Shown here: positions 28,028-37,251 of the stretch, piece by piece
Layout of the letters: each line of letters starts with the position of its first letter
Numbering within the stretch: position 1 is the stretch's first letter
Assembly: GCF_027912535.1 (NCBI RefSeq)
Contig: NZ_CP115465.1
Span: forward strand, 724,001-788,000
Direction: 5' to 3'
From: Brevundimonas sp. NIBR11
Lineage (GTDB): Bacteria > Pseudomonadota > Alphaproteobacteria > Caulobacterales > Caulobacteraceae
Length of the DNA: 64,000 nt
Position numbers and translations under genes: made by a program
Notes under the pieces: generated by a model
The model's database searches: none
What the model was told of the DNA's origin: nothing
What the model saw: the letters and a program-made list of their open reading frames with translations, nothing else

Positions 28028-31000
28028 TCAGGCCGCTGCCAGCTCCACGAGGATCGCTTCGATGAAGGCCTGGTCGTGGGGTTCGGAGTCATTGGCTTCG
28101 ACGATCAGCCGATCGTTAGACCAGCGTCGATCCGGCGAGGCTGCGGCGGCTTCGCCAAGCGCCTTGGCCGCCGCAGGGGTGACCGAGAATGCGGTCGCCT
28201 TGGGCCCGGAGGTGACTTCCGTAACACCGGCGGCGAGGGCCAGGGCAGTCATCCGGGCGCTCGACATCAGGGTGGCAGCGTCCTCTGGAAGAGGACCGAA
28301 CCGATCCTCGACCTCTTCGCTAAAGGCATCGATGTCTTCAAGAGTCACGAGGCGCGCCAGACGAGCGTACAGATTGATCCGCGTGGCGGCGTCCGGGACA
28401 TACTCCGAGGGCAGGCTGCCGCCGGTCGCCAGGGCGAACTTCGGAGGTACGGGATCGCCGGCGTCCTCGCCGCGCGCCACCTTCAGCGCCCGCGCTAGAA
28501 CGCGCTGATACAGGCTGGCCCCGATCAGGCGGATGTGACCCGCCTGTTCCTCGCCCACCAGATCTCCGCCACCGCGAAGATCGAGATCGCGCGCACTGAT
28601 GGCGAAGCCGGAGCCGAGGCGGTCCAGGGCCTCCAGCGTATGCAGTCGCGAGAGCGTGTTCTCCGAGAGCGGGGCGTCGGGGTCGCTGAGCAGATAGGCG
28701 TAGCCCTGACGACGTCCGCGCCCGACACGACCGCGCAGCTGGTGGAGCTGGGCCAGTCCGAACCGGTCCGGTCGCCAGACCAGCATGGTGTTGGCGCGGG
28801 GCACGTCCAGACCGTTCTCGATGATGTTTGTGGCCAGCAGGATGTCGCCGTCGCCGGCCGCGAAGCCGGTCATCACCGCGTCCATGTCGTCGGACGCCAG
28901 TTCGCCGTGGGCGATGACCACCTTCAGCTCGGGGACGAGTTTGGCGAGCTTCACCTGAAGCGATACCAGGTCCTCGATACGCGGCGCGACGACGAAGCTT
29001 TGCCCACCCCGCGACGCCTCGCGCATCAGGGCGATCCGGACGGAGCCGGGATCGAAGTCGGTCAGGAAAGTGCGGATCGGTCGCCGCCGCGCGGGCGGGC
29101 TGGCGATGACGCTGACGTCCTGGATCCCGACCATGGCGCTCTGCAGCGTGCGGGGGATGGGCGTCGCCGAGAGGCTGAGGACATGCGGGGCGCGGTCGGC
29201 CAGGTCAGCTTTCATCCTGGCGCCGAACCGGTGCTCCTCGTCGATCACGACCAGGGCAAGGTCTGCGAAGGACACGCTGGTTGAAGCCAGGGCCTGGGTG
29301 CCGACAACGACCAAGAGCGACCCATCGGCCAGACAGGCCTTGACCCGCTTGGCCTCAGCCGTGTCCGTGATGCGAGATAGATGACCAACCTCGATGCCGG
29401 CCTCTGCGAACCTTCGCTGGAACAGCTCGAAATGCTGCCGCGCCAGGACCGTTGTGGGCGCGACGATCATCACCTGACGGCCCGCCAGCGCGACGGCCGC
29501 CGCAGCGCGCAGGGCCACCTCGGTCTTGCCGAAGCCCACGTCGCCGCACACCAGCCGGTTCATCGGAGCACCGGAGCCAAGGTCGGCCATGACAGCGTCG
29601 ATCGCTGCGCCCTGGTCGATGGATTCCGGGAAGGGAAAGCCGGCGGCGAACCGCTCGTAGGCGGCGCGGGGAGGACTTATGGCCGGGGTGGTGACGGCGG
29701 CGCGGGCCCGCGCCTGTTCGACCATGGCGGCGGCCGTGGCGTCGATCTGCGCGCTGACTTCGGCGCGTCGCTTGATCCAACCCGAGGTGTTCAGGCGATC
29801 GAGGGTCACGGCGCCGGCTTCAGATCCGTATCGCCAAATGCGGGCGAACTCCTCGACCGGCGCCAGGACGGTGGCGCCGCCATGGTATTCAAGTCGAAGC
29901 ACATCGCGCGCCACGCCGTCGGCCTCGATCGACTCCAGCGCCTGGAGCACCCCCAGGCCGTGTTCCTCATGGATGACGACGTCGCCGACCCGCAGTTCTG
30001 TCTCGCCAAACGGATTGGCGGAGGCGGACGTGCTCCGGGCGATCCGTCCGCCAGTCACATCGGAGGGTGTGATCACCGTGACGTCCGCTATCCCGTCGGT
30101 GAAGCCGGCGTCGAGGTCGGCGGTGAAGGTCGCAAGATCGCCCGTCTCGGCGTCTCGCACGTCGCGCCAGGCCGCGAGCGATCGCGCCGGCTCGACGCCC
30201 CCGCGTTTCAACATGCGGGCGACGACCCGCTGCTCGTGGGGCTGACCGGTGAGAACCACCCGTCGGCCGGCCTGACGTTCGGTTGCGATGAAGGTCTTGA
30301 GTGCGCGGCCCGGCGCGCTCTCACGCGCAAACCTCGGCGTCGGCGAGAGGTCCGTCGTATCCACGGTCCGCGCTTCGGTCAGGCGGCCGGTCCACTCGTC
30401 CTGTGAAAGATAGAGCGCCTCGGGACGAGATGGGCGCCAGCCGTCGACATCGCCGAACGTCTTGCGGGCCTCGAACGCCTCCTGGATCTGGCGGGTGAGT
30501 TTGCGGGCTCTCTGCGGAACCTCGGCGTCCTGCAGAATGGCGGCCGCGGGAAGGTAGTCGAACAGGCTGGCCAGGGCTTCGTACCGTTCGGCCAGCCGAT
30601 GCTCGGCGCCGGTTGCGTCGGAAGCGTCGCCTTCCGAGGCCGCGCGTTCGGTCGCCGGCCCGAGACGCAAGGTCGCGACCTCCTCGCCGCTTCTCTGGGT
30701 GACGGCGTCGAACGTCTTGATCGAGGTGACCTCATCGTCCTCGCCCAGGATGATCCGGAACGGGCCGGACGCGGCCGGCGGATAGACGTCGACGACTTCG
30801 CCCATGATGGCGATCTCACCAGGCTCGTCGATCCGGTCATCGGTGACGTAGCCCCATGTCGTCGCAAAGGCGTCGAGGGCTGCGCGGTCGAGAGCCTGAC
30901 CGACGGAGACGCCAAAGCCGGCGCCCACGACATCCCTGGGAGGTACGCGCTGGATCGCCGCGTCGGGGCAAGTGATCACCCATCGGCCGGCGGCGGACGC

Positions 31001-31336
31001 CGGCCTCGACAAGGCTTCCAGAACGGCCATCCGTCGCCCCATGCTCTCGCGTGAGGGCGCGGCGCGGTCATAGGGCAAACAGTCCCAGGGTGGCATGACC
31101 AACACCTCCGGACCGTTGACATCGCGGAGGGCGCCGAGGGCGGCCGCGATCTCGTCGGCGCGTCGCTCGCTAGCGGCGACGAAGAGAACCGTCTCGCCCT
31201 TCTTGAGGCGGCGGGCGATCAGACGCGCGGCGATACCGGCCGGAGGCGCCTTTCGCGGGGGTGACGAGTCCGCCGGTATCGGGCCTTCAACGAGAGACAG
31301 CTCTCCAGTGATCGTCGGGGTCGGCTTGCGCGCCAT
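28028..31336 (-). CDS. mfd: Mfd-type transcription-repair coupling factor, divergent
   Basis: 1102 residues (typical Mfd about 1150). Domains in order: UvrB-like N-terminal module (VLVMPPWDCLPYDRAAPS), CarD-like RNA-polymerase interaction domain (ELRVGDVVIHEEHGLGVLQAL), RecG-like helicase with Walker A GDVGFGKTEVAL, DEEH box in VVIDEEHRFGARM, SATPIPRTL, the TRG-region ENGLDVPRANTM, and a C-terminal D7. At the UvrA contact surface, two of the three residues known in E. coli (Arg165, Arg181, Phe185) differ: Met178 replaces Arg165, Arg194 is kept, and Phe185 aligns with Gly or Glu at 198-199. It could be an extra, specialised Mfd or the only copy. Confidence 0.9.
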   Translation of the reverse strand: MARKPTPTITGELSLVEGPIPADSSPPRKAPPAGIAARLIARRLKKGETVLFVAASERRADEIAAALGALRDVNGPEVLVMPPWDCLPYDRAAPSRESMGRRMAVLEALSRPASAAGRWVITCPDAAIQRVPPRDVVGAGFGVSVGQALDRAALDAFATTWGYVTDDRIDEPGEIAIMGEVVDVYPPAASGPFRIILGEDDEVTSIKTFDAVTQRSGEEVATLRLGPATERAASEGDASDATGAEHRLAERYEALASLFDYLPAAAILQDAEVPQRARKLTRQIQEAFEARKTFGDVDGWRPSRPEALYLSQDEWTGRLTEARTVDTTDLSPTPRFARESAPGRALKTFIATERQAGRRVVLTGQPHEQRVVARMLKRGGVEPARSLAAWRDVRDAETGDLATFTADLDAGFTDGIADVTVITPSDVTGGRIARSTSASANPFGETELRVGDVVIHEEHGLGVLQALESIEADGVARDVLRLEYHGGATVLAPVEEFARIWRYGSEAGAVTLDRLNTSGWIKRRAEVSAQIDATAAAMVEQARARAAVTTPAISPPRAAYERFAAGFPFPESIDQGAAIDAVMADLGSGAPMNRLVCGDVGFGKTEVALRAAAAVALAGRQVMIVAPTTVLARQHFELFQRRFAEAGIEVGHLSRITDTAEAKRVKACLADGSLLVVVGTQALASTSVSFADLALVVIDEEHRFGARMKADLADRAPHVLSLSATPIPRTLQSAMVGIQDVSVIASPPARRRPIRTFLTDFDPGSVRIALMREASRGGQSFVVAPRIEDLVSLQVKLAKLVPELKVVIAHGELASDDMDAVMTGFAAGDGDILLATNIIENGLDVPRANTMLVWRPDRFGLAQLHQLRGRVGRGRRQGYAYLLSDPDAPLSENTLSRLHTLEALDRLGSGFAISARDLDLRGGGDLVGEEQAGHIRLIGASLYQRVLARALKVARGEDAGDPVPPKFALATGGSLPSEYVPDAATRINLYARLARLVTLEDIDAFSEEVEDRFGPLPEDAATLMSSARMTALALAAGVTEVTSGPKATAFSVTPAAAKALGEAAAASPDRRWSNDRLIVEANDSEPHDQAFIEAILVELAAA

Positions 31337-32018
31337 TCTGTCTCACAGCTTCGGAGGGGTGGATGCCCGCAGCCGAACGGGCCGACGCGCCGACCGGCAC
31401 GCGGCCGCGCGGGCAGCGAGTAGGGGTATGCTCCCGGCTCCGGGATCACTTGTCATGCTGGCCAAGAAGCTTCGGCTGCCGTCGCCGGTTCCTATGACGC
31501 CTAGGTGACAGAGATCGAGGCAGGCGATGCGCGCACCTCGCCTGTCTCGATCAGCGAACCCGTGCGCTGTTTCTTGAACGTCTCGCCGATCACGGACGGC
31601 CGGGGTCGTCTCGCGCCTGCCGACGGCCTTCACCGCCTTCGATGATATCGCCGGATCCGGTTTGCCGCCGGGGTTCGCGCCGTTGGCCTCTCGGCCGTCG
31701 CTCTGTTTGTCAGCCTTATTCGGTCTCCGGTGGCGCGGGGGCCGAGGCCGCCCCTGACGTGAACGGAGCCGGCTCGGCGTAACGTCGCATGACAACTCTC
31801 CCAATAATCGCTCTCGAGAGCGTGCTGGGCTGCTCGTCTGAAGCGCCAGTTTCTAAGTCATGTTGCCGACTTATTGTCCCCGCCCTGTAGACAACAACAA
31901 TCAACGGCCGACTGCCAAAGTCACCTTCACGACAGTCTGGGATATATTGAATAACTTCGGAACGAAGGCGGTGGGGTGATCTTATGTCGGGGCAACAAGA
32001 CGAAGTCAGGATCGCATC
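31337..32018. other. Intergenic region between mfd and the Mn-catalase gene, no gene seen
   Basis: 682 bases upstream of both divergent genes. Open frames here (for example 31343-31804, minus) read as Arg/Pro-rich shadow sequence with no ribosome site. The right-hand part (about 31800-31960) is AT-richer and carries the putative stress promoter of the catalase gene. Confidence 0.55.
31959..31983 (+). promoter_or_regulatory. Possible EcfG-type promoter of the manganese catalase gene
   Basis: GGAAC (31959-31963), 16 bases, then TCTT (31980-31983) against the pattern GGAAC-N16/17-cGTT, with one mismatch in the GTT core. Transcription would start about 30 bases before ATG 32019, a suitable distance. 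Mn-catalase genes are known members of EcfG regulons in related bacteria. Confidence 0.35.
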
Positions 32019-32918
32019 ATGTTCATGCACAACAAGAAGCTTATGTATACCGTCCGGGTGGCCGAGCCGAACCCCGGCCTCGCTACCCTCATGCTCGAAC
32101 AGTTCGGGGGGCCGCAGGGTGAGCTCGCCGCCGCCATGCGCTACTTCACCCAGGCGCTGGCGGACGAGGATCCGGGCCGCAAGGACATGCTGCTGGACAT
32201 CGCCACGGAAGAGCTCAGCCACCTGGAGGTGATCGGTTCGATCGTCTCGATGCTGAATCGGGGCGTCAAAGGCGAGCTGGCCGAAGGCGCGCTGGAAGAG
32301 GCCGATCTCTACATGTCGCTGAACGACGGTGGCGAAAGCCACACGACCTCGATCCTCTACGGCGGCGCACCGGCTCTGGTGAACTCCGCGGGCGTGCCAT
32401 GGACGGCGGCCTATATCGACTCGATCGGCGATCCGGCCTGCGATCTACGCTCGAACATCGCGGCGGAATCGCGCGCCAAGATCGTCTACGAGCGGTTGAT
32501 CAACGTCACCGACGACGCGGGCATCAAGGACGCTCTGACCTTCCTGATGACTCGAGAGATCGCGCACCAGAAGTCGTTCGAGAAGGCGCTCTATGCGATG
32601 CAGCCGAACTTCCCGGCCGGCAAGCTGCCCGGTCACCCAGACTTCGCCGACAAATACTACAGCCTGTCCCAAGGCGACGGCGAGGCGCGCGGTCCCTGGA
32701 ACGAGGGCGAGCAGTGGGAATATGTCGACGACCGCGCCGAGCAGGCGGCGGTCGATGGCGGCGACGGCACGGCCCAGGTCGTCCTGTCGGCGGACGAGCT
32801 GGAGACCGTCGAGGCCCTCGCGGCGCGGACGGCGTCCGATCCCCAAGCGAACCCGGTCACGGGAGCGGACCTCGGCGCGGGCCCCGGCGCCGGCAAGACC
32901 ACGACCCTGGTGGAATAG
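32019..32918 (+). CDS. Manganese catalase (non-heme)
   Basis: 299 residues. The dimanganese ligands line up with the family: Glu 35 (GPQGELAAAMRYF), Glu 65 and His 68 (TEELSHLE), Glu 150 (IAAESRAKIVYE) and His 183 (REIAHQKSF). Splits hydrogen peroxide to water and oxygen in the cytoplasm. The C-terminal 40 residues (from about 260) are a low-complexity Ala/Gly/Thr tail beyond the catalytic core. Start at ATG 32019 with AGGA upstream. Followed by a strong hairpin and two microprotein genes. Confidence 0.95.
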   Translation: MFMHNKKLMYTVRVAEPNPGLATLMLEQFGGPQGELAAAMRYFTQALADEDPGRKDMLLDIATEELSHLEVIGSIVSMLNRGVKGELAEGALEEADLYMSLNDGGESHTTSILYGGAPALVNSAGVPWTAAYIDSIGDPACDLRSNIAAESRAKIVYERLINVTDDAGIKDALTFLMTREIAHQKSFEKALYAMQPNFPAGKLPGHPDFADKYYSLSQGDGEARGPWNEGEQWEYVDDRAEQAAVDGGDGTAQVVLSADELETVEALAARTASDPQANPVTGADLGAGPGAGKTTTLVE

Positions 32919-32924
32919 CACTTC

Positions 32925-32955
32925 CGGGACGCGCAGCCGCAGGCGGCGCGTCCCG
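32925..32955 (+). terminator. 10-bp stem hairpin after the Mn-catalase gene
   Basis: CGGGACGCGC (32925-32934) and GCGCGTCCCG (32946-32955) pair perfectly around 11 bases, six bases after the catalase stop. No U-run follows, so it may be a 3' stabiliser or Rho-assisted end. It separates catalase from the small gene at 32972. Confidence 0.5.
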
Positions 32956-32971
32956 ATCCGCCGCGACGCCC

Positions 32972-33160
32972 ATGCCGCTTTTCCAAATGACAATCTTCAG
33001 GGGTGCGACCGCCGTCTCGACAGAGTCTGTGCGCGCCGTAACGGCCGAGCAAGCCCGGACACATCTGCGGCTCCGACTTGCTCGATGCCAGCCTGGCGAG
33101 ACCGTGGTGCTCTCACGGGATGGCCTTGAGCTGGGTCGGATAGGCCCAAGGCGCGTTTGA
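32972..33160 (+). CDS. Small hypothetical protein
   Basis: 62 residues from ATG 32972. PLFQMTIFRG at the start, an Arg/Ala helix (AEQARTHLRLRLARC) and TVVLSRDGLELGRIG at the end give a strand-helix-hairpin outline like the tiny DUF6894-type proteins at 26.4 and 27.7 kb, without clear identity. No strong Shine-Dalgarno precedes it (the upstream sequence is the GC-rich hairpin region). Probably real but uncertain. Confidence 0.5.
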   Translation: MPLFQMTIFRGATAVSTESVRAVTAEQARTHLRLRLARCQPGETVVLSRDGLELGRIGPRRV

Positions 33161-33188
33161 CCCTGACACGTTTCCCGAAGGAACACTG

Positions 33189-33395
33189 ATGGCCGCTGTC
33201 CCCCACCATCCCAACGAAGAGGGCGCCTGGACGCGGCTGGAGGGCGCTGTCGGCGTGGCTCTGTGGCAGCGCGAGCGGACCACCTTCGCCCCAGTCACCA
33301 TGTACTATGTGATCGCCCCGCCCCGGCAGACGGAGATCCTCTACGACCTGGCCAAGGCGCGGGAGCGGTATGAGATCCTCGCGGCCGGACGATAA
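33189..33395 (+). CDS. Small hypothetical protein
   Basis: 68 residues from ATG 33189, with GAAGGAACACTG directly upstream as a good ribosome site. It is polar and slightly basic, with WTRLEGAVGVALW and YYVIAPPRQTEILYDLAKARERYEIL. No known domain recognised. It ends just before a 15-bp bidirectional hairpin, which fits a real gene end. Confidence 0.6.
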   Translation: MAAVPHHPNEEGAWTRLEGAVGVALWQRERTTFAPVTMYYVIAPPRQTEILYDLAKARERYEILAAGR

Positions 33396-33409
33396 GGCAT
33401 ACGAAATGC

Positions 33410-33441
33410 AAGGCCCGCCGGCGATCTCGCCGGCGGGCCTT
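33410..33441. terminator. Bidirectional terminator-like hairpin, 15-bp perfect stem
   Basis: Bases 33410-33424 and 33427-33441 are perfectly complementary, with a 2-base centre. The stem is AAGGCCCGCCGGCGA on the left. A-residues flank the left and TT the right, and it lies between the ends of two convergent genes, as expected of a shared terminator. Confidence 0.75.
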
Positions 33442-33471
33442 ATCGTGCAGGCGATCAAACCACGCCCACCG

Positions 33472-35823
33472 TCAAAGGGCGCCCGCTGCGGTGTCGGTCT
33501 TGGTCGCACGCGATGCAGCAGCGGTCGGACGGGGCATCTTGCGATAGGTCGCCAGCGCCTGACCCACGACCTGGTCCATGTTGTAGTAGCGGTAGGTCGC
33601 CAGACGTCCGGCGAACACGACGTCGCTGCGACCGGCGGCGAGTGTTTCGTACTGTTTGAACAGCGCCTGATTTTCCGGCCGGGGGATCGGATAATAGGGG
33701 TCGCCCTCGGCGGTCGGAAACTCATAGGTGACGCTGGTCTTGGGATGCGTCTGGCCCGTCAGGTGCTTGTACTCGGTGACCCGGGTGTAGGGCGTCGCCT
33801 CATCGGGCGAGTTGACCGTCGCCACCGACTGGAACCGTTCCTGATCGAGCGTCTCGTGCTGAAAGCGCAGCGAGCGGTAGGGCAGGGGACCGTGGCAGTG
33901 GTCGAAGAACTCGTCGATCGGGCCGGTGTAGATCAGCTGGTCGAAGGTCACCTCGTCGACGATGTCGCGATAGTCCACACCGGTCTCGACGCGGATGTTC
34001 TCGTGGTTGAGCATCCGTTCGAACATCTTGGTGTAGCCCTCCAGCGGCATCGCTTGGAAGGTGTCGGTGAAGTAGCGGTCGTCGGTGTTGGTCCGGGTCG
34101 GCACGCGGGACGTCACCGACTTGTCGAGCTCCGACGGATCGAGACCCCACTGCTTGCGGGTATAGCCCTGGAAGAAGGTCTCGTAGAGCTCGCGACCGAC
34201 GGCGGAGACGACGACATCCTCGCTGGTCCGCACCTTTTCGACCGGTTCCGCGCGCGCGGCGAGAAACTCGGCGGCGTCCTCGTCGGTCTGCAGGTCCAGA
34301 TCGTAGAGCGTGTTCAGCGTCGTGCGGTTGATCGGCATCGGCACCAGTTTGTCGCCGACCTCGGCCAGGACGCGGTGTTCGTAGGGCCGCCAGCGGGTGA
34401 AGCGCGAGAGATAGGCGAACACGTCAGCCGAGTTGGTGTGGAAAATGTGTGGCCCGTACTCGTGGATCAGCACGCCGGCGTCGTCGAGACGATCATAGGC
34501 GTTGCCGCCGATGTGGGGGCGACGATCGACCACCAGCACGGTCAGGCCCGCATCGGCCGCCAGCCGCTCCGCCAGCACCGCGCCGGCGAACCCTGCGCCG
34601 ACGACCAGAGCGTCATAGTGGGGCCTGCGGCCGCCGCGCGGCTTGCGCGAGGGTGCGGCGGCCTTGCGGGCGGTCGCAGCGCGATCGACCAGGGTGTTCA
34701 TGCGGACATGGGTCTGGTCCCAGGACAGATCGGCCAGAGCTTTGTCAGCCTCGGTCAGCCATGACCCGCCCGGGTCGGCTGCAAGAGCCAAGGCGGCGTC
34801 GCAGGCGGCGACGAAGGCATCGGCGTCCGGGGCGATGGCCACCGCCTCCAACGCGCCGTAGTGGCGAACCACGTCGCGGATCGGGGTGGAGACGACCGGT
34901 CGTCCGCCGGCCAAATATTCCGGTGTCTTGGTCGGGCTGATGAACTGGGTGGAGTCATTGATGGCGAACGGCATCAGGGCGACGCGCCAGCGACCGAGCT
35001 CTCCGGGCAGCTCATCGTAGGAGCGCGCGCCGAGATACTGGATATTCGCGCGGCGCGGCAGGTCGTCTTCGGAAATCTTCACCACAGGGCCGACCATGAC
35101 GATCGTCCAGTCCGGCCGCGCATCGGCGACGGCGGCGATGAGCTCGAGGTCCATGCGCTCGTCGATCACGCCGTAGAAACCTAGCGTGGGCGCATTGTCC
35201 GGCGCGATCTGGCGGGCCTTGGCGAAATGGGCGCGATCGACGCTGGACGGGAAGGGATGGATGTTGGCGTGCAGGTGCGCCTTGGCCTCGTACAGGCTGT
35301 AGCCCCCCGTGAAGACCACATCGGCCGTGGCGATCAGTTCCTGCTCCAGCGGTCGCAGCTCAGGCGGCGCAAAGCGGAAGTTCGCCAACTCGTCCATGCA
35401 ATCGTAGATGACGGCGGCGGCTTCCAGATGCCGGGAGAACGGCAGCATCATCGGTGTGTAATACCAGAGCACAGGACTTGTGACGGCGTGCTCCGAGAGC
35501 AGATCATCAAGCAGTGACTTGAGGGACGCCGCCTTTTCGCCGTCGGACAGACCATGCGGCAAACGCGGCGTCGCGATGATCACGCCGCTGACCGGGCAGG
35601 CGCGCGTCTGGACCCACGAGAGCTGGCCGTCGTCTGGCAGGGGCTCTTCGAAATAGATCACCGTTCGCGACTGGGCGAAGCGCGTCATCAGGTGTTGCGG
35701 GCGCTGGAACACGAAGTCCCAACGCAGGTGCGAGAAACAAACCACCGGATCGCGCGGACTCGCGGCTGCAAGGTCGATGACCTTTGCAGGCAGGGCTTTC
35801 GGTTCAGCGGGGATCGTGGCCAC
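33472..35823 (-). CDS. glf: Glycosyltransferase / UDP-galactopyranose mutase fusion
   Basis: 783 residues, about twice a normal Glf (370-400). Residues about 25-375 are a GT-B glycosyltransferase of the TuaH-like type (SHLRWDFVFQRPQHLM; LGFYGVIDERMDLEL; SPTKTPEYLAGGRPVVSTP). A basic Ala/Pro/Arg linker follows (about 385-400). Then a complete Glf: FAD motif VVGAGFAGAVLAERLA, RPHIGGNAYD, GPHIFHTNS, FFQGYTRKQWGL and YYNMDQVVGQAL. Glf interconverts UDP-galactopyranose and UDP-galactofuranose. The fused transferase suggests that product and transfer are linked. GalE two genes upstream would supply UDP-galactose. No frameshift or stop separates the halves. Confidence 0.93.
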   Translation of the reverse strand: MATIPAEPKALPAKVIDLAAASPRDPVVCFSHLRWDFVFQRPQHLMTRFAQSRTVIYFEEPLPDDGQLSWVQTRACPVSGVIIATPRLPHGLSDGEKAASLKSLLDDLLSEHAVTSPVLWYYTPMMLPFSRHLEAAAVIYDCMDELANFRFAPPELRPLEQELIATADVVFTGGYSLYEAKAHLHANIHPFPSSVDRAHFAKARQIAPDNAPTLGFYGVIDERMDLELIAAVADARPDWTIVMVGPVVKISEDDLPRRANIQYLGARSYDELPGELGRWRVALMPFAINDSTQFISPTKTPEYLAGGRPVVSTPIRDVVRHYGALEAVAIAPDADAFVAACDAALALAADPGGSWLTEADKALADLSWDQTHVRMNTLVDRAATARKAAAPSRKPRGGRRPHYDALVVGAGFAGAVLAERLAADAGLTVLVVDRRPHIGGNAYDRLDDAGVLIHEYGPHIFHTNSADVFAYLSRFTRWRPYEHRVLAEVGDKLVPMPINRTTLNTLYDLDLQTDEDAAEFLAARAEPVEKVRTSEDVVVSAVGRELYETFFQGYTRKQWGLDPSELDKSVTSRVPTRTNTDDRYFTDTFQAMPLEGYTKMFERMLNHENIRVETGVDYRDIVDEVTFDQLIYTGPIDEFFDHCHGPLPYRSLRFQHETLDQERFQSVATVNSPDEATPYTRVTEYKHLTGQTHPKTSVTYEFPTAEGDPYYPIPRPENQALFKQYETLAAGRSDVVFAGRLATYRYYNMDQVVGQALATYRKMPRPTAAASRATKTDTAAGAL

Positions 35824-35934
35824 GGGCGTTCCTTCCGGTCGGGTGCACCGAGCAGACGTCAGGCCTGCGTGTGTTCCCGGGTGTTGCAGTTGACAGCGCT
35901 TCTGCGCCTTGGGTTCGGGCCGAGCCTGATCGGG

Positions 35935-37251
35935 TCATGCGGCCAAAGGCGCATTCGCGGCATCCCCCCGCTCGGGATGGAAGCACCGACGATCGTCTCT
36001 GGACCACCACCCGTCGCCAGAGGGCGCGCCGTCCTTGTCGCTCCGCCGATCCGCCAGACCTTTCAGCCAGGTTGCGAACTCTCTAGCGACCGGAGCGCCC
36101 GACGAGATATCGAAAGCGCCCGGCTCGTAGTGGTCCTGTCGACATGTCAGAAGGCTGTCCCAATCGACCGCGCCCAGCAGAGACCAGGCCGTGACCGCCT
36201 CGACCGGCACGCCTTCTTCGGTCAGGTCGCAGACCGCTCGCCAGCATTCGTCGAACCACCGGATCTGTTCGTGAGGATCGGACCCCAGGTGGCATTCGGT
36301 GACAGCGAGGGGCAGGCGATACCGCGACCAGAGCGTGGTGAGATGGTCGCGCCACCCTCCGAGACGGTGTTCCATCGCCCGGACCGCCTCGACGTCGGCG
36401 TAAGCCATCTCGCCGTTCGAGCCGTGCGTATGCTCCGGGTATCGCTCCAGCCGGTGGTCGAGGAACCGGTCGCTGGTGACATAGTGGTTCATCCCGATCA
36501 CGTCGGGCGGGCACGGATCGGCCGCTATGACAGCCAACCTCTCCTCGAAGCCCAGTCCGGCAAGGCGTTCGAACAGGGCGTGGCCCGGCCGAACCCGGCC
36601 GCACAGGAGATCCCAGGTCATCAGACGTCGGTCGTTCTCGAACCGCGCCTGCGATGCGCAAGCGTCGGTGCCGTAGGTCGCGCCGAAGTCCTCGGTCTGG
36701 ATCAGGCGTGCGTTAGGCACGACCGATCGTATGGCTCGCATCGACAGCCGTGTGGCGTCGATCTGGTTCAGCAGGGCCAGCCAGAAGTCATGCTCATCGC
36801 GCAGATGCGGATACCAGTGGCCATACAGGGCGCTGAAGCGGGCGGTGGTCAGCGGCTCGTTGACCGGCGTCCAGTCGCGGACCCACGGATAGCGTTCCGC
36901 CGTGCGCCGGGCGTGTTCGGCCAGACCCTCCGCGAAGCCGGGGTCAAGCAGGTCGGTCCAGGCAGGACCGGAGCCGTGATGGATCAAGCCGATGATCGGT
37001 CGAAGGCCCAGGGTGCGCAGTCGGATCAGCCGCAAGTCCGACCACGTCCAGTCCCATTGGCCGCGCGTCGTCTCCGTGCGCTCCCACAGCACTGGATAGC
37101 GAATGGCTTGAAGACCCAGGTCGGCGAAGCGATCGATGTCGTAGATGCGATCATGGTGACCCGTCAGCCGCGTCTGGTCGCTCCAGACGTCGCCGATCCG
37201 GTTCACGGTGCATTCATGCCCGCCCCACAGCACCGGCCGGGGCGCGCTCAT
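35935..37251 (-). CDS. Family 1 glycosyl hydrolase-like protein
   Basis: 438 residues from ATG 37251, which overlaps the galE stop (ATGA); longer frames lie inside galE. It resembles the GH1-type domain often joined to a sugar-nucleotide reductase. WTPVNEPLTT gives the acid/base Glu 132 and LAVTECHLGSD the nucleophile Glu 319, with IRYPVLWERTE and GMNHYVTSDRFL as other sugar-pocket segments. No signal peptide, so it is probably cytoplasmic. Lying between galE and the transferase-Glf fusion, it likely handles a galactose- or glucose-containing glycan. Confidence 0.85.
   Translation of the reverse strand: MSAPRPVLWGGHECTVNRIGDVWSDQTRLTGHHDRIYDIDRFADLGLQAIRYPVLWERTETTRGQWDWTWSDLRLIRLRTLGLRPIIGLIHHGSGPAWTDLLDPGFAEGLAEHARRTAERYPWVRDWTPVNEPLTTARFSALYGHWYPHLRDEHDFWLALLNQIDATRLSMRAIRSVVPNARLIQTEDFGATYGTDACASQARFENDRRLMTWDLLCGRVRPGHALFERLAGLGFEERLAVIAADPCPPDVIGMNHYVTSDRFLDHRLERYPEHTHGSNGEMAYADVEAVRAMEHRLGGWRDHLTTLWSRYRLPLAVTECHLGSDPHEQIRWFDECWRAVCDLTEEGVPVEAVTAWSLLGAVDWDSLLTCRQDHYEPGAFDISSGAPVAREFATWLKGLADRRSDKDGAPSGDGWWSRDDRRCFHPERGDAANAPLAA

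Noticed and set aside
31343..31804. 153-residue minus-strand frame upstream of the Mn-catalase gene
   Set aside because: Arg/Pro/Gly-rich, overlaps the mfd promoter side, no ribosome site; looks like non-coding high-GC sequence.
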